Below are positions 49,602 through 60,890 of a DNA stretch of 64,000 nucleotides, in pieces (positions within the stretch are counted from its first letter, which is position 1; each line of letters begins with the position of its first letter). A program made the position numbers and the translations under genes. The notes beneath the pieces were generated by a model. It ran no database searches. It was given only the letters and a program-made list of their open reading frames with translations, and was not told the DNA's origin. Source of the stretch: Luscinia megarhynchos (taxonomy: Eukaryota > Chordata > Aves > Passeriformes > Turdidae); the NCBI GenBank assembly GCA_034336665.1, contig CM067592.1, positions 42,995,761-43,059,760 of the forward strand, given 5' to 3'.

Positions 49602-51433
49602 TAGTATAGTGGGTACTGATACATCAAATAATAAACTGATGGCTGTGCAGTGATATCCAGAGCAAGGCAAATGTTTAGTCACAATAAGTATTACAGCAAG
49701 CATTCTTTATAGGCAGAAGAAGAAGCATTCAGCATTGAGCTGATACAAATCTAATGGCAACCAATGCCTAGGCATGACAACAATACAGCAAGAGTGTTGT
49801 AGGGTGTTGTCTCATAATTCATCTTATGACGGATGAAATCACTGCAGGTCTTGCCACAGCTGTTGCAGCTTCTTATTATTTCACCCATTATCTCTGGAAA
49901 AGTCCTCAGTTCTTTTGAGATATGTGGTTGGGGAGGACTTATCTCCAGACATAAAGGAACAAGCGGAAGTACCAGACCCATTTTCAGTAGTCCATGTATT
50001 AGTCCTGCCTTTTCCCAGATCAGCAAAACACTGAAGGACAATAATGACTTTTCTTAAGGTCCTACTTTATACCTATAAGCATAGAAAATACTTGATACAA
50101 GGGAAGTTATTAATGTAGGTTTTTCTGTATAGTTTTATCTTCTGGCATACTGTCCAAAAACCAGATACACAGAGTCTGTGTACCTGTTACTCACCTTCTA
50201 GTGTGTGGTGCCACACTTGCTGATGCAGGCAAGGAGACAAGCTACATAGGAATGTGACATAGGCTTCAGCTCATAGAGGACCAGCTGGAGGAGAATGCAA
50301 CTGAAAAAAATAATTATTTAACCGTGTAGAGAGAGTTAATCTGTAGCCAAGACCATCTGACATGAGTCAGATGCCGAAACTCTGGCCTTGTCATATCTGC
50401 TCCAGTGCTATTATAAAGGGCACAGGCCAGTGAAGTGTAGCTCATGTCCTGGTGGTGGAATAATCATGAAAACATAAAGCACTATGCAAGTAGCACATTC
50501 CTTTCAGGAGGAAGCACAAAGCTCTGCCCTGCTGAGCATGTGAACTCAGGTGTGTTTCTGATGGTTGACTGCATGCCAGCGTGGTGCCAGCAGTGCCAGG
50601 CCAGGGACTGCAGCCAGATGTTACCTGGCACTTCTTACCAGCACTGGTATCTAGCAAAAACGCCAGCAGATAATTCCCTGAAGCTATGACAGAATGCTCC
50701 TGTCAGACCAAGTTGTATGTAGGATCAGGCACAGTTGACCTTGGATGAAAAGCCAGGTGTAGAAATTCCTATGATGCTGTCTTGAAGCTGTGCTAAAGTG
50801 GATAAGCTTTTAAAAGGCAGTGTTTCAATGACACAGAAATGGAGAAAGGGGGAAAGCAGGTACCGTGGTGATGTGGTGGGTAGCCCTTGCTCCCTATACC
50901 CAACCCTTGGCAGGTACGTAGGGTAGGTAACAGCATGGGAACCTGTTTTGGGGCACCTTTGCAAACCCTGCAGCAGCAGCTTTTGCAACTTCCTTATGCA
51001 TCTAAGACCTGAGGGAAGGTAAGGCGTTTGTGTTGTTCTCAATAATGCCATTTTCTTCCTGGTATTTTATATTTACCAGCTGCCAAAGCATCATTAACAT
51101 TATTTCCAGAGGTATGAATAAATGGTGAAGAAGGGGCAGCTCCCAGTGAGTGGGACTGGAGTTGAAGAAAGCAGTAGCTAACAGCCTATTGCAGATAATT
51201 TAGCACTGGAAACCTTTTTTTTGCCCAATTTTCAAGATGTTGCCTTATTTTCTTGCTCCCTGTTATTTTTATTTAATCTCTGGAGCATGAGATGCAGCAT
51301 TAGGAGTGCTGAAAGGAGGAATTCTTATTTGTGAAAAAAAGAAGACATTAACATGAGTGAAACTTTTGTAGTATCTTCCTTAGCAAAAGGGTGAGGAGAG
51401 GCCAAAACTTTCTCATTTCTGTGTTCCTGGAAT
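49602..51433. other. Non-coding DNA, nothing recognised
   Basis: Frames reach 108 codons at most (50725-51051, minus). No repeat family is visible up to the LTR. Confidence 0.55.
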
Positions 51434-51572
51434 CACCCTGTAGTGTGTAGTGGGTCTCGTGCTGGCCAAATGCCAGTACACACACCCACTAGAATTATTT
51501 ACTCATTTTCTGCTGTGAGATAAGGATTAGGAGAGCAAAGTAGGCTCAAACTTTAAAGGGTATAAAGAAAAC

Positions 51573-51578
51573 TTTATT
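51573..51578 (-). terminator. Poly(A) signal of the long LTR
   Basis: AATAAA in minus sense is followed by a T-rich stretch about 135 bases before the 3' end of the LTR, which suits the R/U5 region. Confidence 0.6.
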
Positions 51579-52365
51579 AACAGAATTAAAAAGAAAGAAA
51601 AATAAAAGAAATCAGAATAGACTTTTCCTCCCCCCACACCCTCTTTTGTTTCCCACTGACAATGTAAAGAGACAAAACCTGGGACTTTCAGTCAGTTTAC
51701 TACCTCTAAAATAATCTTTCTTCAGTTCACTTAGGGAGAGGAGTCTCTTGCCATGCCATGGAGACTTCACAACAACCAGTTCTCTCACGGCTTCAATGAC
51801 ACACGAACCAGCTGCCCAGGAAAGGAAAATCTGTTTGCAGCGTGACAGTCCCTCCCGTGCCTTGCAGCTTTTCCACGGCTCCTTTGATGGGCCATGTCAA
51901 CTTATGGGGGTGCAATTCTAAGGATAAGGTATTCTAGTATAGAAACAAAAGTTCTCTTCATCCACGTATGGAAACAGAGGTTTTCTTATTCTATTTCTGG
52001 GACAAAGTTTCTCATCTCTCTCATTTCTCTCTGTTCAAACTACTTCAACATCTGCTTACTTCAACACTGGTGCCTCTGCGTATGGCTGTGAATGCTACAT
52101 CCCACCAATGCATTCCATGAATTACTGGGAAAAAGAAAGTCTGCTATATCAAATATATCTTCACCATGGCCTTACAAAAGAATTTCAGCCCAAGACTAAG
52201 GCATCTCCTCAATCCCCTCCCATCGAGAATTTGACACCTCCTTTGCTGATCTCAGTGTCCCATCTTGTTTTCACTGCATGTCTTCACCCTTTCCTTTTCC
52301 TGATCCAGGAGAGAATTGGTGTTTGTAAGTTTGTTTGTTCTCAAGTTTTATCAATTTAAGCAGTT

Positions 52366-52372
52366 TTTTATA
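52366..52372 (-). promoter_or_regulatory. Candidate TATA box of the long LTR
   Basis: TATAAAA in minus sense lies just downstream of the GC-rich U3 part. Its distance to the only good poly(A) signal is large, so its role as the LTR promoter is uncertain. Confidence 0.45.
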
Positions 52373-53119
52373 GAGTTCTGCAGCGTTGAAAGGTTGATCT
52401 CATCCAAGCTCCACAATTGAGGAATCACTATGTCTTTATGCTGACACCATGGTCCCTGCCAACACCATGTGGGAAAGAAAAACTGCTGCCACTGCTTTTG
52501 TCCTTCTGTCCACAGCATGGCTGGCTAAAAGTGGCTAAGCAATCAAAGTTCATTGTGAGCCACGCCGAGATAGCCGCAGCCACACGGCACCACCTTGGTT
52601 GCGCCAATTTCAGCCATTCAGTCCTGGCCATGTGGCTGCTCCTGGTCTCGGGGCTGCCCCCAGTGCCGGCCATGGGGCCACTGCTAGCAGTGGTCCCGGC
52701 TGCATGGTTGCTCCTGGTGTTGGGATGGCCCCTGCCAGCATGGACCGGCAGGCCCCACCAGGAAGGAGTCCGGCCCCTGCTGGGAAGGGGCCCCAGCCAC
52801 CCTGCCAGGAGGAGGTCCGGAGGGCTTGCCAGAAAGGCGCCAGCACTGCAGCAGAGCCCCACCTGGCCTGGCCTGGCCACTGGCCCAGCCGGTTACCTGT
52901 TCAAAGGCCGGAAGCCAGAGAGCTACCCCTGGGCTTGCCTGCCCCTAAATGTATTTTCTCAGAGGCATATCCAGCTCTTTTAAGTGGTTTAACTGATTGC
53001 CAGTCTTCCAGACTAGGCAACTAATTGGTTCCACCAGGTCCCTGCAGGGAACCACTTCCACAGGCTGTGGACTCCCTCCCCAACTAAAAAACAAACTTGT
53101 GTTAAACCATGACACACTC

Positions 53120-56100
53120 AGATGCCAGTGGTAAAGACAGAAACGTGTGTTGAAATGTGTTGTTCTGAAGTCAAGGCTCTCTTAACTAGAGACTCTCAGC
53201 TTGACATTTCCCTCTCTCTTTTCTTGCGTTTTGTCGAGTGCTTGTCTTTCATCTTGAGTCATGGAGTATCTCAAGGCAAAATGCAGTGGTCACCCTATGA
53301 CCACTGCAAAAGAATTGAAGTTCCAGAATAGTCTCCAGATATGTAAAGAGAGCTGTCTTCTCTTGACATGCTCTTCATTCGTATTTCAGTTTCTTTTTCT
53401 TCATGTTTTTCCTCTAAGATATACTGGCAAAGACAAAGGGTAGGGGCAGTTATCTCTGGAGTTTAGCCTTGTCTCATACATTGTCTCTCCTAGTGAAGTC
53501 TCTAAAACCTGTACTGGGTCAGAAAACAAAGGAGTTCCCAGGAGCAAATCATGTCATCTTTGTTAGATCCCTCTTGCCTTCAGATGTCCTTGAATTAATT
53601 ATATGGCCTGGGTAGACCTATGGCCCTGGGGCATTTAGGAAAATGTCCAACACATGGTTGAAATGAGCACTGTTATGATGCGTGGGTGAGTGGGTGCGTG
53701 GGTGTGTGTACATATGGATATATGCATAGAACTTTCCTGACCTATTGGATATTCTGTTAGGTTGGTAATGCCTTAGTAATGTACAGCGGTCACATCACCC
53801 TTTCTGTCCCTTGTTTTTACATTTTAATAATATATTGTAGAAATGATGGAAGCAATTTTTTGAGAATCCTTCTTATGAAGTATCTGTATCTTCATGTAAA
53901 TGCATGAATGCATCTGATTTTATGTTGTTTTTTGATATTAGTTACCCTGGAATATTCCAAGATAGTGGCTTTGTTGTGCTTGTTTTTCTCACATCTTTTT
54001 ATTAAGAAGAGGGAATTAAGTAGGCTGTAGGACATCCCTCCTGTGTCCATGTTTATGTGCCCAGGTCTATATTTTTTCACTTCTTTGCGCTGTGTGAAAG
54101 CCATTTGACCTCTCCATTCCACTGCCATTCCATTTGTATCTGTTTTACAGAAATGAATGCACTACCTCCCTACCTCATTCATGGTGACTAACTTATTTAG
54201 CTCAATTTGTAACTGCGGACTTTGATGCCAAGTATAGCTATTTCAAGATTTTATAGTTTTGGCAAAGTGCTGACTTAGAGAAACGAAGTGAAGCTAGTTT
54301 TGAAAGGCTCAGGGATGATTTAAGTATGTTGGTCACATGGAGAAAAAATTGCAGATTGCATCCTTATCGTTTCTGCCTCTGGGTTTAGCCGCAAACTGAA
54401 GGTGGTAGAGGGGCAACAGATTAGGAAATAACCATGCTTAGTGATGTAAAATCTGCTGTCTGCAAGGAGCAGCCTGCAAGCCCCAACTGCTGCTCAGGGA
54501 CTTCCCAGTAGTGCATGATGGGAACGAAATCCATGCATGTTTCATCTTGAGAAAATTTCTTCCCTTCTGCTTCTTGGCAGCATCTTAAATGGGTTCCATA
54601 ATGAGTTCTTTAATGTAAAGCAGTTGTTAACTGTGCAGAAATTTCAGTGCACTGACCCCAGTGAATTATCAGAGGTAGGTGTAATTATTTGTAAAGCAAT
54701 TTAGGCCTGGATTATGAAATATTTGTTCATGTCATTCTCTTGAAAAGAGAGGGTGTGCAGTTAGAATGGTATTGACCTTTTCTAGGCAGCTCTAGATGTG
54801 CCAAGTAGGCGGAGGAAATGTGGAGGTGCTGATGTTGCCAACACGAACACGGAAGGGTAATGCCACTGAAGCTGAGGATTTTGGGAGCGAGGGGGCACGC
54901 ACCTACACACTGCAGAGCCGAGTAGTGAATAGTTGGCAGGAGGCAGAAATCACATCCATTTTCTTTCTTTGCTTTGGAAGTGAGTGACACTCCTGTGCAA
55001 TAAAAGACAAGCAGCTGGTCTCTGACTGTTTTCTAGCTCAGTACATGTGTAATGCAGGGGAGAAAACCTATGGGAAAAGCATGCATAGTCACCAAAGGAG
55101 GGTGGAAGAGCTTACCCAGAAAAAACAGGCAGGGCAATGGGAACTGCAAAACCTGTTGATCCCTCATGGCAGAAGGCTGGGCATTGATCTTTCTTGAAGG
55201 CCATGCCGTAGGACAATTTCTGTTTCTTGCACACCTTGGCTCTGCATTGAATGCTGCCTCTTCAAGCATTAAGATAAAGGGAGAATGGATCCTCTCCCTC
55301 CAGCAAATCTCATCAGTTTGCTACATTTTGGCAGCAGCTTACTGTCCTTTTTTTTCCTTTTTGGTGTTGGAGATAGTGCAGAGAATGTGTATGTAAAATG
55401 GAGTGGTTTGATGTAGCTGGTGAGAGAGCAGGAGTTCTGCTGTTGCTTGGCTATGGTATGTGTCAAATACACACAGACAGGGTGTTGAAAGTTTGAAAAA
55501 TAACTTGTCTTTTTATCCAAAGGTCACTTTTAACTCATTTGAAAGATCTCTAATGGTGGGCCTGCCTTCCCATGGTGCCCCCCAGGAAGCCCTGACATTG
55601 CCTGACCTTTTAGCCTCTTAAGGCCACAAGTGCATGTCCCATCTGCTACAGGTGCAGAGACAGAGTGCTTCATTCCTCTAAACAGGAAGGTCTTGGAAAC
55701 TGCAGTATCTTTTCACTTCTTTTCTCTTCTAGAGATGTAATTTCACTTGCAAATCAGTTTATTTCTGACCTCCTAGTCATTTTTGGTTTTTGTCTTTGGA
55801 CTTTTTCTGGTTTGCCCACCAGTTTTTCCAAAGATGGGCTCCAAGATGCCAGCTCAAGTCTACAAATAATGAAAAGTAGTTGACACTGAACTCTTAAGAG
55901 TGCGATGTCCCTAAACAATTGTCAAATCACTTCATAGCAGATTGTTTTTAAAAGCCATAAAATCAGCTATTATCTTTATCTGAAAACAAATTTAAATGTA
56001 TTCTCTACTAATTGGAAACTAATTTTAATATATTCCCCACTCTTCTATATATACTAATGAGGCAATTTCTTTATTCAGCAACTGCCACAATCTGAGACTT

Positions 56101-57084
56101 CTGACTGCTTTTTCAAAATACTCCATGCAGCCAAGAAGCACACTGAGTTTGAAGTGCTATTACACACTGTAACATATTGTATTACACACTTAACTGGGCA
56201 TCACCTTCAAGAACTTAAATGACATTGTAAAGATTGCACAGTGCAACTTAGCATGTTGTTCTGTAAAAAAACTCCCTTTTTGCTTTTGTGTTTGGTTTTT
56301 TATGTTTTATTTTGCTTTGGTTTTTGGGAGGAGTGGTAGGGGTTTTTTGTACTTCTGCTTTTTTTTTTTCTTTAGCATAGTAGATCTGCTGCATCTGTCA
56401 GTGCTGCAGTGTTTTTTGCATTTCTCTTTTCCCCTAGGGAAAGCTCAGGAAGCATGGGCCTGACTGAAGCTATACTTCTAATTTCTAAACCCAGTTTGCT
56501 TGGTGAAGAAAGAGAATATGGAGAAATAAAGACTAAAATAATCTTTGAATTTAAAACATTTCCTTTCCATCCAATTAACAAATAATTGATTCTTTATTCA
56601 GACTGTTTTACTCTGGTTAACTCGCCTTTGATTCTGATGCGTAGAGAACAGCAAAGCTAGTGGAGAAGAGCTTTGCTAGAAAGAGTTCCCAAATGGACAA
56701 GTCCTGGAGTGTATGATCCATTCCATCCTCAGAAGGCTATTTTCATTGACAACTCTGTTCTGTAAAATCCTACCCTGTCCTGGTTTGGCCAGCATTTTTT
56801 TCAGGTCTGCTTAGAAGTTCGTGTATTCTGATATGAGAGGAGCAATTCCCTCTGTATTTCCATTTTGCATGCTTCCAGCATTTGCGGTTTGTGACCAGAA
56901 ATCTTGGAACTGTTTGTCTGATTTGATGATGGGTTTTAAAAATATCAATAACATCTTTAAAGAAATAGAAAAGCCCCCAGGTTTTAATCTGAGTCCTTTG
57001 TGTTTACCTCTTGGTCTGTGTACTTTTATGGGTTCTTTTTTGCAAGGGTGTCTCCAGAGCAGCAAAAGCTAGATACTTACTGTC
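53120..57084. other. Non-coding DNA with a GT-rich patch
   Basis: At 53681-53710 the units GTGGGTGA, GTGGGTGC, GTGGGTGTG follow one another as a short degenerate GT-rich repeat. Otherwise no element is recognised. Frames stay at or below 87 codons. Confidence 0.55.
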
Positions 57085-57100
57085 AAAAAAAAAAAAAAAA
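57085..57100 (+). repeat. A(16) homopolymer
   Basis: Sixteen A residues follow GTC. No processed pseudogene or retroposon could be recognised immediately upstream. Confidence 0.95.
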
Positions 57101-57190
57101 TATTTGCAACCCCGTGCAGTTGTATAAAGGACAGAAATGCAACTATATTTTTAAAACACAACAAGCTCCCCCCCAAATCAAAACAAAAAA

Positions 57191-57217
57191 CAACAACAAC
57201 AACAACAACAACAACAA
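57191..57217 (+). repeat. (CAA)9 microsatellite
   Basis: Nine uninterrupted CAA units are bordered by A-rich DNA on both sides (57178-57230). It is likely length-variable between individuals. Confidence 0.95.
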
Positions 57218-58963
57218 AAATAAAAAAATCAACCCCAAAGCCATATGGATCCAAATAAAATCATGTGAGTAGCCAATGCTGACCTCAGTGTTTTAAATTA
57301 TTTCAGGCATTTGAGTTTCCCATCAAGTTGGTAAATTTAACAAAACCTCGTTTGCTTTCAACAGTAGATCACCACCAACAGCAGTCAACAGCAGAACCAA
57401 ATGCAATTTTTTACATGAATGTATCTTTCATACAAATAATGAGATTTGGAACCTTTTGAACTGCTTCTGCAAATTCAGATAGCTGATGTCAGCAATTACA
57501 TTGTATTGCTTATTCTCCTTGTTAAAAATGGTTAATGCTTGTCAGTTATCTGTGTTTTGCAGGCCCCTAGCTGTGCAGGTTTTACAGTATAGACAAATAT
57601 TTGCTATTTATCATGCTGTTGTTGTAGTAGCAGTTATTTCCAGAATTACCTTTAAGGACACAAATTCTTGTCAACATCAAAGAAAAAAATGGAATTCCTC
57701 ATGCAGTACATATTCTAGCAGTATTTCCAAAAGGTCAGATGCTGGCTATTTATAAATAATCTGAGCCAGTAATTATTGGGCCGGCTTTAGGTAGTTTTTC
57801 AAGGTGTATTTCAGGTTGTTTTTTCCATGGCTAAAATGATATTGGCTGAAGATTAATCCTGCTTCTCACCAAGGAACTCTGCCCAAGGATCACAGTTCTG
57901 CTAGCATTTGAGATATAATCATAAAATCATAAGTGCTGCAATTTTAGGTTGATTTCTTTGGCAGCCAGTGGTTTTCAGACTGCCACAGGCAACTCAGTAG
58001 TTTTGGATCATCCCTAAATTGACTGTATTGTTTGTGTCTATTTTGAAGATCATTGAGCTCTCAGCTGGTTTCATCGCACAGATGCCTCTGAATGTTTGGA
58101 AAAACCCACTCCAGAATATGCTTGCTTTGTTAGGGTTGCCTGAATACACATCTATATTGGAAAGCTAATTTGGACTACAACAGGTTGTGGATTAAAAACA
58201 GATTAGCTATTTTCAATTAACAACCTAAATTGGCAGCATTGACTCCATGTTTATAGTGTAATGGAAGGCGAACTGATCCTTTTGTTCACACAGAATAATG
58301 CTCAATAGGCAGTTTCCCAGTGTGTGCCTGCATGGAGCTTATTGATCCAGAAATTTTTTCTCTGGCTACATACACAAGTCTAACCTGTGTCTCTTTGACT
58401 TTTTTGTGTGTTGTCTTTAGCTATTAGAGAGCATATGTATGTTTGTAGGCCCCCTGAAGTGCATAGTGGAACAGTGTTTTCACTGGAAAGCAGGAAATAC
58501 TGAGCTGCATATTCATTGGTCTATTTATTAGTTGTTGGGTTTTTTTGTCTGAGGACCTCTACCTTTGTGATTTATTCTGTTCTGCCACTCTCCAGAGAAA
58601 TCCCAAAGCAGGTAGCACACAAAGAACATTCAAACCCATGAGGCACATCTTGTCTTGTTTCACACATGAAGGCTTCACCTGCTTTGGCCCACTGTGTAGT
58701 CTCAATTATACATTTGTGTTAATGTCCACACTTGCTGATGCACAGAGACTTCCAGTCCAGCATCTGTTAATGTTTAAATGTTGTCTGCGTATAGCAGAGG
58801 TGATCTTAGAAGAGGACAGCAACTACCTACACAGTAGAGAGCTCCTGATAGTGACTAACTGGGGACATTCAACTCACTGAAATAAAAAGTATTTTCTCCC
58901 AAGAGCTCTAGAGGTGTCTCAAACGATCTGCTTTTTAAGTTTTTGTTTTATGTGTATTTATTT
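57218..58963. other. Non-coding DNA; possible conserved segment
   Basis: No repeat or gene is recognised. From about 57760 to 58340 the DNA is evenly mixed in composition and carries several TAAT-type motifs (AGTAATTATTGG, AGCTAATTTGG, CAATTAACAAC). This resembles vertebrate regulatory segments but proves nothing. Confidence 0.45.
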
Positions 58964-58985
58964 CGCGCGCACGCGCATACACACA
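58964..58985. repeat. Alternating pyrimidine-purine tract (CG/CA)
   Basis: Twenty-two bases alternate strictly between pyrimidine and purine, first as CG-rich and then as CA-rich steps. CG and CA alternation is the classic sequence able to adopt left-handed Z-DNA. Seven or so CpG/GpC steps stand out in AT-rich surroundings. Confidence 0.9.
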
Positions 58986-60153
58986 AATGGAAAATTTCAA
59001 TGTTGTTATTAGAATTGGGATTGTTGGTCTTTGTTTGCACCAGCTTTAAGTTATGTTTATTAGATTCAGTTTGGATTTGATGATCTCACCAGATTCTATG
59101 TATGTCTTTGCGGGAGAGATGATAAGTATCATATTACTAATTGCCATAGAAATACAACAGTACAGATGCTTTTTTCTTCTGATTATGATGCTCCCTGTTT
59201 CTCTTCTGTGAGCCTATGATTTTAATAAACTGCAATTTGAGAAGACCGTCTTGCAGCAAGACAATTGTGTGATTTGTCATCACTGTCACTTTTTGACATT
59301 GACCCAACACATCCAACCCATATAAAAAAGTGTAACTGCGCTCCTACCTCAGGCAGTAAAGACATAAGTGGCATTTCTACTGTAACTGGTGGTGTTCAGC
59401 CTTTCAGCTGCTAAACCCACCCATCTGTGTAACAAGTGTAATATAACTGTCTGTTCTGCCTTTGCTCATGTCCATTACCAGATTCCTGAAGTATCTCCTG
59501 TGAATGTTAACAGTGAATTACAGTATTATTGCTGAATTCAAGAGGACTGTTGTCTTTTGAATCTGCAGGGAATTGCAAGAATGTATCAGATAAAAGTTAT
59601 ACTTCAGTGGTGCAGCCAGTGTCCATATGTGACACATGTAAGCATGGAGTAGATTAATCTGCAAAATGCATTTGCTGTTTGTATACCTGATTTAGTGTAG
59701 ACATTAAAAACAGGCCATCTCCAATTGTGAAGAAACCTTTATCAGACAAATCATCTCCTACAAAGCAGCATCCTATCTGAGCCTCTTAGACTGTTTCCAA
59801 TCCCTAAAGGGGCTATACAACACTGCAATTCTAAACATGAACATGTACTTCGTGATAGTGTTAGATAAGTATCAAAGCTAGAAATCCTGACAAAGGCTTT
59901 GGGAGGTGGTTGCATTAAACAGAGCTGGAAGGCTTTTATTTTAGGGATGGAAGACAGGAAAAGTCTGCTTTTATTTCACTTAATGGCATTTTAAAGGTGA
60001 AAATTAAAGTTTTGGGATCACTTCCAGCCTGATTAAGTGATTGGAGTGGCAGTGGAACAGCAAGAGATGGTATATGTGTCATTGCTCAAGACTTTTTGGA
60101 AAGACAATTTGCTTTAACTGTAAGTGGAAAAAAAAACCCTGGGGTTCATCTTA
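58986..60153. other. Non-coding DNA, nothing recognised
   Basis: No recognised repeat, RNA gene or open frame of interest lies in this stretch. Confidence 0.55.
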
Positions 60154-60890
60154 ACAGAATCCCATAATATTCTAAGTTGGAAGGGACTCACAAGGGTAAT
60201 TTAATTTCCAACTCCTTGCCCCGCATGGGACATTCCCAAGGATCACACCATGTGCCTGCGAACATTATTCACTTGGTGCTGTGACCATTTCTCTGGGCAG
60301 TCTGTTCTAGTGCCCAACCACCCTCAGGGTGAAGAACCTTTTCCTAAAAAGTAACCTAAACCTCCACTGACACTTCAGGGAATTTCCTTGGATTCTGTCA
60401 CTGGTCATCACAGAGAAGAGATCAGTGCCTGTTCCTCTTCTTCTCCTCAAAAGGAAGTTGTAACTGTAATGAGTTCTCCCTTCATCTCCGGGCTGACCAG
60501 ACCAAGTGACCTCAGCTCTTTAAAGGTTTCCACTCAAGGCCCTCCACCATCCTTGTGACCTTCATTTGGATGCTAACAGCCTTAAGTCCTTCCCGTATTG
60601 TGGCACCCAAAACTGTACAAAGAACTCTGCCCCAGTGCAGACCAGAGGGGGACAATCTTCTCCCTTGCCTGGCTGGTGATGCCTGCTGATAAAGTTGGCC
60701 CTTCTGGCAGCCAGAGCACTGCTCACTCATATTCAATTGCCCTTGACAGTGACCACCATGTCACTTTCTGCAGCACTGTTCTCCAGGGTCTCATTCCCTG
60801 GTCTGTCCATACATCCAGAGTTGCCCCATCCCAGGTGCAGAATCCATCACATGTCTGTGGTAAACTCCATTTGGTTGCTGAATGCCAATG
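60154..60890 (-). mobile_element. CR1 LINE, 5'-truncated, 3' end present
   Basis: On the plus strand this copy runs from the reversed tail (ACAGAATCCCATAATATTC) through 'AAGTTGGAAGGGACTC' and 'CTGGGCAGTCTGTTCTAGTGCCCAACCACCCTC' near 60293-60327. It continues through the 'AAAACTGTACAAAGAACTCTGCCCCAGTGCAG' zone near 60610-60640 and ends near 'GTTGCCCCATCCCAGGTGCAG' (60820-60840) and the worn 'GGTAAACTCCATTTGGTTGC' block. It is the longest CR1 copy in the window. Frames of up to 115 codons inside it are in the wrong sense or broken and are not genes. Confidence 0.93.

Larger units (their letters stand above)
51439..53114 (-). mobile_element. Long solo LTR of an endogenous retrovirus (ERVL-like?)
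   Basis: On the minus strand the element opens with TGTCATGGTTTAAC, a start I associate with avian ERVL-type LTRs, and closes with ACACACTACA, giving TG...CA ends. The flanks are CACCC (51434-51438) and CACTC (53115-53119), a 4-of-5 match that fits a 5-bp target duplication. A TATAAAA box lies at 52366-52372 and an AATAAA signal at 51573-51578, both in minus sense. The U3 part (52560-52900) is strongly GC-rich and includes an imperfect 72-base-offset duplication (GCTCCTGGT at 52638 and 52710). At about 1.68 kb it is long for an LTR, and the TATA-to-poly(A) distance of about 790 bases is also long. A nested or composite structure is possible. No gag, pol or env remnant is seen. Frames of 188 and 150 codons inside it follow from the GC-rich U3. 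Confidence 0.7.

Noticed and set aside
52417..53024. Open frames of 188 and 141 codons (plus) and 150 codons (minus)
   Set aside because: They lie inside the GC-rich U3 part of the long LTR and overlap on opposite strands. LTR U3 regions do not normally code, and the products look like low-complexity Gly/Pro/Ala/Leu runs.
56775..56800. CTGTCCTGGTTTGGCCAG resembling an LTR start
   Set aside because: Only about 15 bases resemble the TGTCATGGTTT start, and no TATA, poly(A) signal or matching end follows at a suitable distance.
57085..57100. Poly(A) as the tail of a processed pseudogene
   Set aside because: No gene-like sequence precedes it and no target duplication is visible.
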